Origin: Serinus canaria
Lineage: Eukaryota > Chordata > Aves > Passeriformes > Fringillidae
DNA length: 64,000 nt
Reading direction: 5' to 3'
Assembly (NCBI RefSeq): GCF_022539315.1
Contig: NC_066317.1
Coordinates: 68,903,679 to 68,967,678, forward strand
Shown here: positions 45,832-57,125 of the stretch, in pieces
How the letters are laid out: each line of letters starts with the position of its first letter
Numbering within the stretch: the first letter of the stretch is position 1
Notes under the pieces: model-generated
What the model saw: the letters and a program-made list of their open reading frames with translations, nothing else
Told to the model about the DNA's origin: nothing
Databases searched by the model: none
Translations under genes and position numbers: made by a program

Positions 45832-46230
45832 AATCATGGAATGCTTTGGGTTGGAAGGGATCCTTAAAGATGATCTTGTGCCAACCCCCTGCCATGGGCA
45901 GGGGCAACTTCCACTGTCCCAGGGTGCTCCAAGCCCCTTCCAACGTGGCCTTGGGCATGGCCAGGGATCCAGGGGCAGCCACAGCTTCTCTGGGCACCCT
46001 GTGCCAGGGCTCAGCACCCTCACAGGAACAATTCCTTCCCAATATCTCATCCAGTGGAAGCCATTCCCTGGCTCCTGTCCCTCCATCCCTTGTCCCCAGT
46101 CCCTCTCCAGCTCTCCTGGAGCCCCTTTAGGCCCTGGAAAGTGCTGGAATTTCTCCCTGGAGCCCAGGCTGAGCTTTGGGGGTTGTAGCACAGCCCCTGT
46201 GGAGCTCCAGCACCTGTGGCAGAGCTCAGG
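45832..46230 (-). mobile_element. CR1 LINE fragment
   Basis: 'gaatcatggaatgctttggg', 'caacttccactgtcccaggg', 'ttctctgggcaccctgtgcc' and 'ccctctccagctctcctgga'. It extends well upstream of the usual truncation point, like 13373-13905. Confidence 0.92.
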
Positions 46231-46689
46231 CCCTGGCTGGTTTGGGGATTTTCCATATTTCCCATCCTTTCCAGCCCTCACTCACAGCCCCAGCCCCTTG
46301 GGGATGCAGACTCAGGCAGCCCTGACCAATCAATGCAGAAAAGGGCTCGAGTCCCACTTGGCATGGGGGCAGCCACGTTTTGTCCCATCTCAGCCCAAGA
46401 GGAGCTGCATCTGTCAGAGCAGCAGCTCAGATCTGTGCTGGAGCAGAACCTCAGCTCCTGGCAAGGGGAGATGCAACCAAAAGAGCTCATCTGGTTGTCA
46501 GAAACATTCCCTGAATTCCTGTTCATACAGCCATCAGTTCAGCTGGAAAGATGCAGAAGCTGAAACATTTTGACAACTGAAACATTTTAGCAGTCTTGCA
46601 TGAAAACGCTTCAATTTTCTCATTTAGAAGTTCCATTTAATTTTTTTCAGCTTACTTTGTTATAAAAGATCCTCCAAAACTCTCTCTGG
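46231..46689. other. No gene recognised
   Basis: This is single-copy-looking sequence leading into a TAAAA array. The open frame through the CR1 and this segment (from 45836) is not a gene. Confidence 0.45.
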
Positions 46690-47146
46690 GGGATAAATAA
46701 AATAAATAAAATAAAATAAAATAAAATAAAATAAAATAAAATAAAATAAAATAGAATAAAATAATAAAATTTCTGAAATTAAATGAAATAAAATAAAATA
46801 AAATGAAATAATATGGAATGAAATGAAATAAAATAAAATTAATAATTGGAAATGAAATGAAACAAATAAAATAAAATAAAATAAAAATCTGAAATGAAAA
46901 GAAATAAATTTAAAAAAATCAGAAATAAAATAAAATAAAATAAAATAAAATAAAATAAAATAAAATAAAATAAAATAATATGGAATGAAATGACATAAAA
47001 TAAAATTAATAATTGGAACGAAATGAAACAATAAAATAAAATAAAATAAATCTTAATGAAATTAAAAGAATAAAATAAAATAAAATAAATAAAATAAAAT
47101 AAAATAAATAAAATAAAATAAAATAAAATAAAATAAAATAAAATAA
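46690..47146. repeat. (TAAAA)n array, interrupted, about 455 bp
   Basis: AAATA/TAAAA pentamers are broken by three related inserts with 'atggaatgaaatga' and 'aataattgga'. The inserts share sequence, so the array has duplicated in larger blocks. The minus-strand Phe/Ile/Leu-rich frames are artefacts. Confidence 0.95.
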
Positions 47147-47269
47147 CGTCTTTAGATCCCAGGTGCTTTTTAAGAACTTGATTCTCAGAGTCACAAATGA
47201 TCAATTTAAATTTCTTTTCCAAGTGTGGTTATAGGGACAGCTGTGATAAGCACATTTAGACCAGAAGAA

Positions 47270-47485
47270 GACATTTGGGCATCAGGAAGAATTTCTTCAT
47301 GGGAAGGGTTGGTCAGGCATTGAAACTGCCCAGGGAGTTTGGAGTGCCCATCCCTGGAGGCGTCCAAGGGACACCTGGATGTGGCTCTCAGTGCTCTGGG
47401 CTGGTGACAAGGTGGGGACTGGTCACAGGTTGGATTTTGTGACCTTGGAGGCCTTTCCCAACCTAAATAATTCTATAATTGTGTG
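47270..47485 (+). mobile_element. CR1-like LINE fragment
   Basis: 'aggaagaatttcttcatggg', 'aagggttggtcaggc', 'gcccatccctggaggcgtcc' and 'gcctttcccaacctaaataa' lead into an attctataattgtg tail. Confidence 0.85.
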
Positions 47486-48133
47486 CAGAGGTTTCTGTTG
47501 TTAGAAGCAGAGTTGGACTTTGGGAGGTCTCAGCCATGGATGGAGCCACCCCAGTTTACGCCTGGAGTTCCCCAGGCACACAACAAAGGGACACAACACG
47601 ATGAATTCACAGCCTCCCTTACTTCCTTCCATCCCTAAACCTCATGGAAGCCCTGGTAGGGACTTGGTTGCACTCATAAAAACCTTTGTTTTTAACAGAG
47701 ACAGAAGAGCTCATTCACCACCTCAGCTTGGGGACATTGAACAATTTTTTTCTCTGGAAAGACATTTGCTCTCAACAGCCCTGCACTGAACGTGGGCGCA
47801 GGACTAGTGCTGGACATTAAAAATTCAGCTGCTGCACAGAGCCTGGGGCTTTTAGAGCCACTCAGAGCTTCCTGTGACCCTTCTCTTGGCTTCCTGGGAG
47901 TGTGCAGCTCCCCCAGGAATGCTGGCAGCTGGACTGGAGCCCTGGGCAGCTTTTGGAGGAGCACAGATGAAGCACTGCTGTCTTCCCTGCAGTGATGGGT
48001 TTCTCCTGGGACCTCTGCTGAGTCTTGCCTCCTGTGGCTGCAGGAATCTGCTCCAAGGGCAAATCCTTGCTGCAGCTTCAGCTTCCAGCTTTTATTATTA
48101 TATAAGAGCTGTTCCCAGACCAGTCTGGGATGG
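47486..48133. other. No gene recognised
   Basis: This is single-copy-looking sequence up to the target duplication of the next LTR. Confidence 0.5.
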
Positions 48134-48139
48134 AGCAAA

Positions 48140-49482
48140 TGTGGTGTGTGTGAGGTGAGAGATGAGGAATCTGACTCCATGTTCTCAGAAGGCTGATATA
48201 TATTATATTATATTATATTATCTTATATTATATTATATTATATTATATTATATTATATTATATTATATTATATTATATTATATTATCATTATATTATTTA
48301 TATCTATTATCTGATATTATATTATCATTATATTATCTTACGTTTATCTTCTATTATATTCTCTTCTATTCTATTCTATTCTATTCTCTTCTCTTATTCT
48401 TTCTCTTCTTATTTCTCTTCTCTTCTATTCTCTTCTCTTCTCTTCTCTTCGTTTCTCTTGTTTCTCTTCTCTTCTCTTCGTTTCTCTTCGTTTCTATTCT
48501 CTTCGTTTCTCTTCTCTTCGTTTCGTTTCGTTTCGTTTCTCCCTCCCTCCCCTTCTCTTCCTTCCTCCTCCCTCCCCTCTTCTCCTGTTCTCCTCCCCTC
48601 TTGTCTCCTCTCCTCTTCTCCTCTCCTCTTCTCCTCTCCTCTTCTCTCTTCTTCTCTTCTCCTCCCTCTTCTCTTTTCTCCTCTCCTCTCCTCTCCTGTC
48701 CTCTCCTCTCCTCTCCTCTCCTCTCCTCTCCTCTCCTCTCCTCTCCTCTCTCTACTCTCCTCTCCTCTCCTCTCCTCTCCTCTCCTCTCCTCTCCTATCT
48801 CCTGTCCTCTCCTCTCCTCTCATCTACTCCTCTCTCCCTTCCACCTCCTCCTCTACACGCTTCTCCTCATCATCTACTTCTACTCTTCTCTTTTCCTCTT
48901 CTCCTTCTTCTCTTCTCCTCTCCTCGTTCTACCTCTTCTCCTCTTATGCTATCCTATTATCTCTTCTTATCTTCTCCTATCCTCTTCTCTTCCATCTCCT
49001 TCCTCTCCTCTCTCCTCTCCTATCTCTACTCTCCTCTCCTCTCCTCTCCTCTCCTCTCCTCTCCTCTCCTCTCCTCTCTCTCCTCTCCTCTCCTCTCCTC
49101 TCCTCTCCTCTCCCCCTCTCTTCTCTCCTCTCCCCTTCTCTTCTCTCCTCTCCCCTTCTCTTCTCTCTCTATCATCTCTCCCACACTCATCTAACGAGAC
49201 GGATACCGACAGACGGCTGACACGACTCATCATCCAAAGCTCGTGCCTGACTCCTCAGAGTCCAACACAGCTGGCTGTGATTGGTCATTAATTAAAAACA
49301 ATTCACATGAAACCAATCAAACAAGCACCTGGTAGTAAACAGTCTCCAGATCACATTCCAAAGCAGCCAAGCACAGGAGAAGCAATCAGATAATTATTGT
49401 TTTCATTTTTCTCTGAGGCTTCTCAGCTTCCCAGGAGAGGAAATCCTGGGGAAGGGATTTTTCAGGAAATGTGACAGTGACA
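48140..49482 (-). mobile_element. Solo LTR, ERVK-like pentamer-array family (copy 4, expanded)
   Basis: It starts tgtggtgtgt and ends cagtgaca. The flanks carry agcaaa at 48134-48139 and again at 49482-49487, a target duplication of 5-6 bp with one shared base. The conserved arms ('catgttctcagaaggctgat' left; 'cacagctggctgtgattggt' right) are intact. The internal array has grown to about 990 bp, making this LTR nearly three times the size of copies 1-3. Confidence 0.87.
48196..49185. repeat. Compound pentamer array TATTA to TTCTA to TTCTC to CTCTC
   Basis: The array changes along its length: TATTA units (48196-48350), TTCTA/TTCTC (48350-48540, with TTTCG variants) and then CTCCT-type units (about 48560-49170). 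From about 48360 it is almost pure pyrimidine for over 800 bp. Both the Ser/Leu/Pro frames on the plus strand and the Arg/Glu frame on the minus strand are artefacts. Confidence 0.95.
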
Positions 49483-49487
49483 GCAAA

Positions 49488-51362
49488 GCTTGAAGGGCTG
49501 AAGGCTGGGGTTCAAAAAGGGAGATTAAAGAACACAGAATGCACTCAGGGGGTGATGGGGAGTAAGGAAGAGGGGTCCAGCATTTCCCCAGAGAGAACTA
49601 TAGATACTGGACTGGGAGCAGGATAAAATACTAAAAGACAGAAGCTGGTGGGAGAAGATGCAAAGATAAGAAAGCTCATGAGATGGTGTTGGATTTGATC
49701 ATGAGGGTAAAAGGGTGAGAATGTGGGCACAGTCCTCAGAGCCACCGTGGGTCACCAAGTGCAGGTGACAGAAGGACACCTGGGGGCTTGGGTGGGCAGA
49801 GCACCCCAGGAGATCTGGGACAGATTCTCTGCACCTCAGCTCTCCTCCTGTAACAGATGAAAATCTTGTGCCAGCGACCCCACCTAAGAAAAGCCCAAGA
49901 GATGAATCCCAAACACACCAAAGGCTCAAAAAGCAAAAATTTGGGCTGCTAGGAAAAAAACAAACCAACCAACAACCCCAATCAGCAAAACCCATCATGC
50001 CCAAACCCCAGCTGAAGGTGACAGTTTGTAGATGAAATCCACTGAGGTGCTGGGAAGGGAAAATAAAGCAAAAAAAACCCCAGTGCTCTGGGGGTTTTAA
50101 GATGTATTTTTGCACAATAGCCGCCTTTTGAAATGTAAAAAGGAATAAGGGGATTCACAGGATGAGCTGGAGGGTTCTCCCTCTCCAGTTGTGTGGAGAT
50201 GAAAGCAAAAGCACTGCAATCTTTTATTCAGGGAGGCAGGAGCACTTAAGGTGATTAACTGCTGCTCATGAAATACTGTCCAGAGGACTGGGCTGGGGGT
50301 TTTGGGCAGCCCAAAAACGAGCTGGTGAGCTGTTTTCACAGGCCTGCTGAGAGAAGGGTGGCCAGGCCAGGGAGGGGAAAACCTCCAATGTGTATTTTGT
50401 CAAGAATACTCGTGAAACAATGCAGACCCACGGGAGTGAAGGTTCCCAGTTAAAATCACACATTGCTTGTAACGAGTTTGTTCTGTGGTGCCACGGATTG
50501 TTGATTTGTACAAACACAGCATCCATCACACCCCAGCAAAGGCTGCTGGAGGGCCATGCTCTGCTCTTTGGTTTTATTTCCCCTCCTCCCTGGCTTCCTG
50601 GCTGCATCCACCATTTAAAATCAATTTAAAATCACACAAAGCTGGCCAATTTCAAATCTGCTGTCCCCACAGGTCTGTGAGGTTGAGATCTGTGTGCTGG
50701 GAGTCACTGAGGTGAGCTCACAAAGTGTCTGTGAGTGTTAGGAGATAGATCAGGGCATCCCAAATCCTTTGTGGGGGCAGCAATGGTTGAGAATTTGATC
50801 CAAACTTTTGTCCTGAGTCCCCTGCAAGGTGTGAAAAAGGCCAGGAATAAAGCAGTGAAGTCACTGAGCCTGAAAAAGGCACTGAGAAACATCCATGGGT
50901 GTCACCTCATGTTCCTCTGGGCAGGTCTGGGTGTTTGCAGGATTCACTTTGCTTAACCAGAAATGCCTAGATGGAAAATGCACCTCTGAGCTTCTGACCC
51001 TGAGCTCCTGCTGTGGTCCATGAGCTGAAAAAGTCACTGAAAGGACAATTTGTGGGACTGCTGATGTGTGTCCTACTGTGCCCAGGAAATGTGGGTTTGG
51101 TTTTGTTGGCAGAGGGGACAGCAATGCTTGAGATGGGGCAGAGGGATCCTGCCCCAAAACAACAGCAGCTTCTCTGCCTGTGCTCCCAAAGAGCTCCTGA
51201 GCCCCACATCTGATGGGAGGGGATTATCTCAAAGAGGAATCCAGAGCAAAAGAGATTTCTTTTTTCCATTGTGCACAAAATGATGCATTTTCAACCTAAA
51301 ACCCACTGTGTATTTGCTGTTGTTGTTGCATCATTGCTGAGGAGCCCTCCTGGTGTGATCTT
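49488..51362. other. No gene recognised
   Basis: This is single-copy-looking sequence with small A-rich patches (about 49950 and 50070). No frame shows a recognisable domain. Confidence 0.45.
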
Positions 51363-51815
51363 ATCATGGAATCATGGAATGGTTTGGGTTGGAAAGAACC
51401 TTAGGATGATCTTGTGCCAACCCCCTGTCATGGGCAGGGACCCCTTCCACTGTCCCAGGGTGCTCCAAGCCCTGTCCAGCCTGGCCTTGGGCACTTCCAG
51501 GATCCAGGGGCAGCCACAGCTTCTCTGGGCACCCTGTGCCAGGGCTCAGCACCCTCCCAGAAAACAATTCCTTCTCAAGACCCAATCCATCCGTGCCCTC
51601 TGGCAGTGGGAGCCATTCCCTGTCCCTCCATCCCTTGTCCCCAATCCCTCTCCAGCTCTCCTGGAGCCCCTTCAGGCCCTGCAAGGGGCTCTGAGCTCTC
51701 CCTGGATTTTTCCCTTCTCCAGGTGAGCATTCCCAGCTCTCCCAGCCTGGCTCCAGAGCAGAGGGGCTCCAGCCCTGGAGCATTTCCATGGATTTCTCTG
51801 GATTCACTCCAAGTC
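51363..51815 (-). mobile_element. CR1 LINE fragment (long)
   Basis: 'atcatggaatcatggaatgg', 'gaccccttccactgtcccag', 'ttctctgggcaccctgtgcc' and 'ccctctccagctctcctgga', extending to 'ggatttctctggattcactc'. Closely parallels 13373-13905. Confidence 0.93.
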
Positions 51816-52429
51816 TGGTCTGAGAAGTGAAACCACAGCCACAGTGGGATTTATTTCTTTGGTGTTTGTGGTATTTGTGGGATTTGTTCCTCTGAAGAGA
51901 AATTCCCCTAATGCCATTGGAGAAGACCTGGGGTCCCTGAGCCATCTCCAAGCAGAGGCTTTGTGGGAAGCTCTCCCTCTGATGGAGACAGTGCTGGGGG
52001 ACAGCTGGGAGAGCCCAGAGCCTTTGCCAGGGCAGTGTTTGGGGAGCTGAACCCACTCTGGGTGACTGCTCACTCCTGGAGTTAACTGTGGTGCTTATTT
52101 TTGTGATCAGGGAGTGGAAGGCTCTGTAGGAACTGGTGTGATTGACAGGGTGTGGGAGACGTGGATCCATAAATCTGTGCTCAGACATAATTGCTCAAAA
52201 GGGTTTGGTTTTGTTCCCTTAATTCCATCCCAATAAATGTTATATATCCCAGCATCTCTGGGTGAGCCCCTTGAGGACTGGAGAAAATCACTTGCTGCAT
52301 GATGTGGGAAAACAGCACACAGGGACCAGGAATTATGATGGAAATGTGGATTCTTAGCTGGGGAAACAAGGTCCTGTGGAAGAAGGAGCCACACTGGGCT
52401 GCATCTTTTGAAAGGAGACTGGAAAGGGG
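51816..52429. other. No gene recognised
   Basis: This is single-copy-looking sequence between two CR1 fragments. A short run of 'tttgtggtatttgtgggatt' lies at about 51866. Confidence 0.5.
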
Positions 52430-52695
52430 AATGGATGAAGCTGGGGGAATGCCTTAGGCTGAGAAGGGCAGGGTTAGGTGGGATATTGAGAAGGAATTTT
52501 TCCCTGTGAGGGTGCTGAGCCCTGGCACAGGGTGCCCAGAGCAGCTGTGGCTGTCCCTGGATCCCTGGAAATGTCCCAGGCCAGGTTGGACAGGGCTTGG
52601 AGCCACCTGGGACAGTGGGAGGTGTCCCTGAATGGCAGGGGTGGCACTGGATGATCTCTAAGGTCCCTTCCATCCCAAACCATTCTCTGAGTCTG
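52430..52695 (+). mobile_element. CR1 LINE fragment
   Basis: 'ctggcacagggtgcccagag', 'tccctggatccctggaaatg' and 'ttggacagggcttggagcca', ending 'atcccaaaccattctctgag'. Confidence 0.92.
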
Positions 52696-52954
52696 GTTCC
52701 ATGCATGTGGTGAAGGACACTCAGGTCAGAGGAGAGCAGCCCCTCTGGAGAGTGGCTCTGCTTTCTCCTCAGGGTTTGTGCCCACTTGGTGTGAGCAGCC
52801 CCTGGCAGTGCCCGCTCCTGTCCCTGGGCACTGCAAGACACAAGAAGTGGAGCCCAAATCAACACAGGACTTTCCAGAGGCTCTTCCATGAGTGGGAAGA
52901 TGTCCCAAAGATTCCTCTCCTTGCTGGGTTGCAGGCTGGTGTTCAGTGCCCAGC

Positions 52955-54053
52955 TGTCTTGGTTTGAACAGGCAGGTGTGTGCTGAGGAAGGCAGGAGCC
53001 TCCCTTGGAATGGAAAATGTAAACCCCCATCCCTCTGAATTGTTATAATTTTGAAATTAAGGGGGTCTCAGGCAAAGTTATGGGAAGAGGAATAACACTT
53101 CTTTGCTAGGAAAACTAAAAATACAAATACAATAATAAAAAAAAAAAAAAGAAAGGAAAAAAAAAGAAAAAAAGAGAAGACAAACTACTGCCAGAGTCAG
53201 AGCAGGCCCTGCCCCCCGTGTGTCAGGGTGGTGGCACAGTGCCATCCCAGGGGGGCTCAGGGTGGTGGCACAGTCCCATCCCAGGATGGCTCAGGGTGGT
53301 GGCCCAGTCCCATCCCAGGGGGCTCAGGGTGGTGGCACAGTCCCATCCCAGGGGGCTCAGGCTGGTGGCACAGTCCCATCCCAGGGGGGCTCAGGGTGGT
53401 GGCACAGTCCCATCCCAGGGGGGCTCAGGGTGGTGGCACAGTCCCATCCCAGGGGGGCTCAGGGTGGTGGCACAGTCCCATCCCAGGGGGGCTCAGGGTG
53501 GTGGCACAGTCCCATCCCAGGGGGGCTCAGGGTGGTGGCACAGTCCCATCCCAGGGGGGCTCAGGGTGGTGGCACAGTCCCATCCCAGGGGGGCTCAGCC
53601 CTCCTGCAGTGCCAGCTGTGGTTCTGCTGGAGCAGGGATCCTGCACAAGGGGGGAGTTTTCCTCTGCAGCTCCAGGGCTGCTGGAGATGGGCCTGCTCTC
53701 CCTCTGGGAATGCAGGGCAGCAGAAAGCTGCTCCTCTGGGAATGCAGGGGGCAGAGGCTGCTGGGCTGTTCCAAAGCTCAGATTGTATCCAGGTAGGAAT
53801 GCTTGGCTCCTCCCCTGGGCAGAGCATCTCCCCATGGGATGGTAGAATTTGATCAGCCCTGCAGGGACACTCACTGGCCATGGACAGAAGATAATTAATA
53901 ATTAATGGCCCATGAACAGCAGAGATCTCCTGGAGGGAGGATTGGTTGTGGATGACATAAAGAAAACTGCCCAATGAGGAGAAGAGAACTGCCCCACCTC
54001 TGACAGATGGAGATAGAACACACACCCCCAGGTAAATCTTTCAACCCCAGACA
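52955..54053. mobile_element. LTR, family TGTCTT...AAGACA, copy 2
   Basis: It starts tgtcttggtt and ends accccagaca, about 1.1 kb. It aligns end to end with 37794-38862. It has a longer A-rich stretch at 53130-53185 and an 11-unit internal array. The flanks (ccagc before, ccctg after) do not match, so the target duplication is decayed or lost through recombination. Confidence 0.88.
53224..53600. repeat. 34-bp G-rich array inside LTR, about 11 copies
   Basis: Same unit as at 38031-38406. Some units are 33 bp (five G instead of six), and some have 'ggatggctc' or 'ggctggtgg'. Variation is concentrated in the first five units and the later ones are uniform. Confidence 0.95.
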
Positions 54054-56311
54054 CCCTGGAAGTGCCTGAACACTGGGGGTGAACATATGGAGCAAGGCAC
54101 TGTCCTTGAGCACTTGATATTGCAATGATCCTTTGCAAATTTGGATTGTAATTAATTGTTACAATTACAAATAATTGTAATCAAACAAATACTATTGTCA
54201 AGATCCTTTGCAAAGCTGAAGTGGTTACCCCAAAACTGGAAGGAACATCTGGTTTTAACCTCTTTGGCTGGCTGGAGTCAAAGCCCTCCCCCTGCAGAGC
54301 TATAAATAAATCTTTCCAGACAAGCAAAAAGAGGTTTCCAACCCTGCTTTCATCTTTCTCCCTGTAGCATTACTTGTCTGAGACATGGCTTGCTCTGTTG
54401 TTTGTTGTTGCCTTTGTTGTGTTCTTGTTGGAATACTCAAACCCTCAGAGGCCAACCTTGCACTGTAACGAGCAAAATCCAGCTGACAGGTAAAGACAAG
54501 CCTGGAGAGGTGAGCTGGGTCATCCTGACTCATCTGACTCATCATTTGGGAGGCAAAAAGTCTTCCTGCCACTTTCTAGACAAGCCAAAATAAAGGTGTG
54601 CCCCCCCCTTTATTTCTGTCTCCCTCCTTGTGGCATTGCTTGTCTGAGAGGTGGGTTCTGCCTGGGTTCCTTCCCCATCTCCAATTCCAGGAAAAGTCTG
54701 ATGTGGTGGGAAGTGTCTGCCAGTGGAGATTTGTCTGGGATTGGCGGTTGGTGATGGGATGGGAGGAGACAAATCTGGGAAAATGTCATTTGGTTCAGAA
54801 GCACAGAGAGGGGCAAGGCTGGGGCTGGGTAAAAGTCTGTTTGGTCAGCAGGGGAGTGCTTTGTCTCCAGGCTTTGTGTCTGGGTCTCAGCAGCCTGGAT
54901 TTCTGTTGGTTTTTCCAGTTAAGAATTCAGCTGGATGCCCAGTTTTATCTCCCTCCCTCTTCTCTGGTTGCAGATAATTTAAAACATTTGGGATCCAGGG
55001 TGAAATATCATTGCTGAGTTGGTAAAACAATCCTTTAGCCAACTGCATGGTCCCTGATGAAGATTTCTATCCACCCCTATCAGACAGCACCACAAATCCA
55101 TTTTCCAGCCTAAACTTCACCTGTCTTCCCACAAAGTCTGAGTTTACAGAGTTCCACCCAGCAGTTTTAGTGCAAATCTCACCTGTTTTGATTTTCACAA
55201 GCAGCAGGGACATTTCTTGGGCGCTGCTTTAAGTTTTTGAGGAACTTCAAGCATTGCCAGAGAAAAGCAGGAGTGGGGCAGAAATAAGGCTGGGATGGAT
55301 GTGGAGTGGAAACTCATCTCTCAGAGAGAGGAGGTGCCATTTGGGTCAGGAAATCTGAAGGAACAAGGAGCAAGGAGCAGAGAACAGCAGCTGGGAGTGG
55401 TGGAGCTGAGCTGGGAGGTGCAGGTGGCTGGGAGGGAGCTCCGTGGTGGAAACCAGAGCCCAGGAGGAGAGGCAGCCTCAGTAGGACCTGAGGGGAGAGC
55501 AGGGAGAAAAATGAGGAGAAAACAGAGGTTGGGGCACTGATAGAAAAAATTGACTTTGTGTCAGCTCTTCCACAACCAGGGAATTTTTTCATCCCTGTTT
55601 TGGTTGTGTGCATGTTTCTGGAAGAGCTTTTTTAACAGAGGATTTATCCCATTCCAGAAGAGAGACCAAGTGCTTGATCAAGGGGGGCTCCAGCCATGGC
55701 CAAGCTCTCTGGGAAACTTCCAAGACTTTGATTTGCAATCTGCTTTGAGATCCCTGGCTGGACCAGGCCAGGCTGAAGGAGGTGCCATTCATCCCTGGCA
55801 GGCTGGTGACATGGAGTGTGACCTCAACTCTGGCTGCTGTGGCTGCATTAGCTGAGATTTCTGTCCCAAAGCTCGGCTCTTTGCACTCCAGTCAAGAGCC
55901 AAACTCACTTCTAGTCACAGCTTGAGGCCATGCTCTGTAAAGCAGCAAAACCTTAAAGTTTTGGGTTTAAAAATGTCATGAATAGCTGCTCTCAATCACA
56001 GGCGAGCAGCTGATACCTTGCTCCAGCAGCTCCAAAAACACCTGGCTCCTTGCTCCTTCAGCTCCCAGGAAAACCAGCAGTGTGTGAGGGTCAGCAAATT
56101 CCCTTTCACCTCTCCCAGAGCCCCTGTGGTGGAGGGTGACACAGACCAGCAGCAGCAGTAGCAGGATGGAGGGGGGCTCTCCCCAGGCTTTTGGCCAGGC
56201 TCCCCTTGCTGCTGCTGCTTTCCTTGGCATTTCTGCTGGAGGGAAACTGCTCCAGGGAAAGACTTGGCTGGCAGCTTTCCCAAACCAGGCCTGCTGGAAC
56301 AGCTTCATGCA
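54054..56311. other. No gene recognised; diverged direct repeat 54300-54655
   Basis: A related block of about 80 bp occurs twice, at about 54310-54390 and 54575-54655 ('agacaagc', 'tctccct', 'gcattacttgtctgagac' or 'gcattgcttgtctgagag'). A TATA-like tataaataaa lies at 54301. An AT-rich inverted stretch ('taattgttacaatta') lies at about 54150-54180. This may be remnants of an LTR. The remainder is unremarkable. Confidence 0.4.
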
Positions 56312-56409
56312 ATCAGAGATTCATTCAAGGTGGGAACGATTGGAGACCATCGAGTGCAAACCTTGACCAGCCCCACCCTGTCCCCACGTGCCACACTCAC
56401 CTTCAAACC
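56312..56409 (-). mobile_element. CR1 LINE, left part (split by LTR)
   Basis: 'agagattcattcaaggtggg', 'accatcgagtgcaaacc' and 'ccccacgtgccacactcacc' are CR1 3' sequence in reverse complement. They stop at the LTR and continue at 57063. Confidence 0.75.
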
Positions 56410-57063
56410 TGTGAAAAACGCCAATCAGTTGTTTTTAAAATTTTAAAAGTTTAATAGTAATGAAATGGTTATAAAATAGTAATATTATTGGAGTAATAAT
56501 AATTTGGACAAATAGGATTAGGACAATAAAAGACAATTGAAACAAAGAGTTAGGGACAGTCTGGGTACCTCTTTCTGGGCAAAATAAGCCCGAAAAAGGA
56601 CCCACATAAACAGAGGATTAACCCTTAAAAGCAACAGCCTGTTGCATGTTCACACCTCATCCATGATGCATAAATTCCATTTAAACCCAGGATTCTGTCT
56701 GGGCAGTGTCAACTTCTTCCCCTGAATCCTGATGGCTCTTCAGGGCTGAGTGAGGCAGGAAGAAGTTCATTTCTCCTGATAATGGAGCAATAAATTCTCT
56801 TTCTCTGAAAGACTTGCAATAAATTCTCTTTCTCTGAAAGACTGAGGTGTCCTGAGGCTGCTGTCTGAGTGCAAGTCCTCTCTTTCAAGAAAAGTATCTT
56901 AGATAGCATAGTTTCTATTTTAACATTACATTATAACCTAAAACTTTATTTAGGTTATAACACTACATAAGAGAATTAATACAGCATCACTTTCTAACAT
57001 AACACATACAAGATTCATTTTCATATTTGCTAAAAGCCAATCATAAAATACACATTTTTCACA
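56410..57063 (-). mobile_element. Solo LTR (ERVL-like) nested in CR1
   Basis: This belongs to the same family as 4444-5113 and 10344-11054, in the opposite orientation: plus-strand start tgtgaaaaac, end tttttcaca. The flanks carry aaacc at 56405-56409 and 57063-57067, with one base shared with the LTR end. A 29-bp tandem duplication lies at 56787-56844 ('gcaataaattctctttctct' repeated). Confidence 0.85.
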
Positions 57064-57125
57064 AACCCTTCCAGGGATGAGGTTTCCAGCACTTCCCTGG
57101 GCAGCCTGGTGCTGTTCCCTCATTC
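57063..57125 (-). mobile_element. CR1 LINE, right part (split by LTR)
   Basis: 'aacccttccagggatgaggt' and 'cttccctgggcagcctggtg' continue the CR1 interrupted at 56409. Confidence 0.75.

Noticed and set aside
48458..49291. 277-codon Ser/Leu/Pro-rich frame and minus-strand Arg/Glu-rich frame
   Set aside because: Translation of a pyrimidine pentamer array inside a solo LTR.
51364..52188. 274-codon minus-strand frame (and the 307-codon frame at 52107-53030)
   Set aside because: They run through CR1 3' sequence and unrelated flanks. The CR1 part is the non-coding 3' region, not reverse transcriptase.
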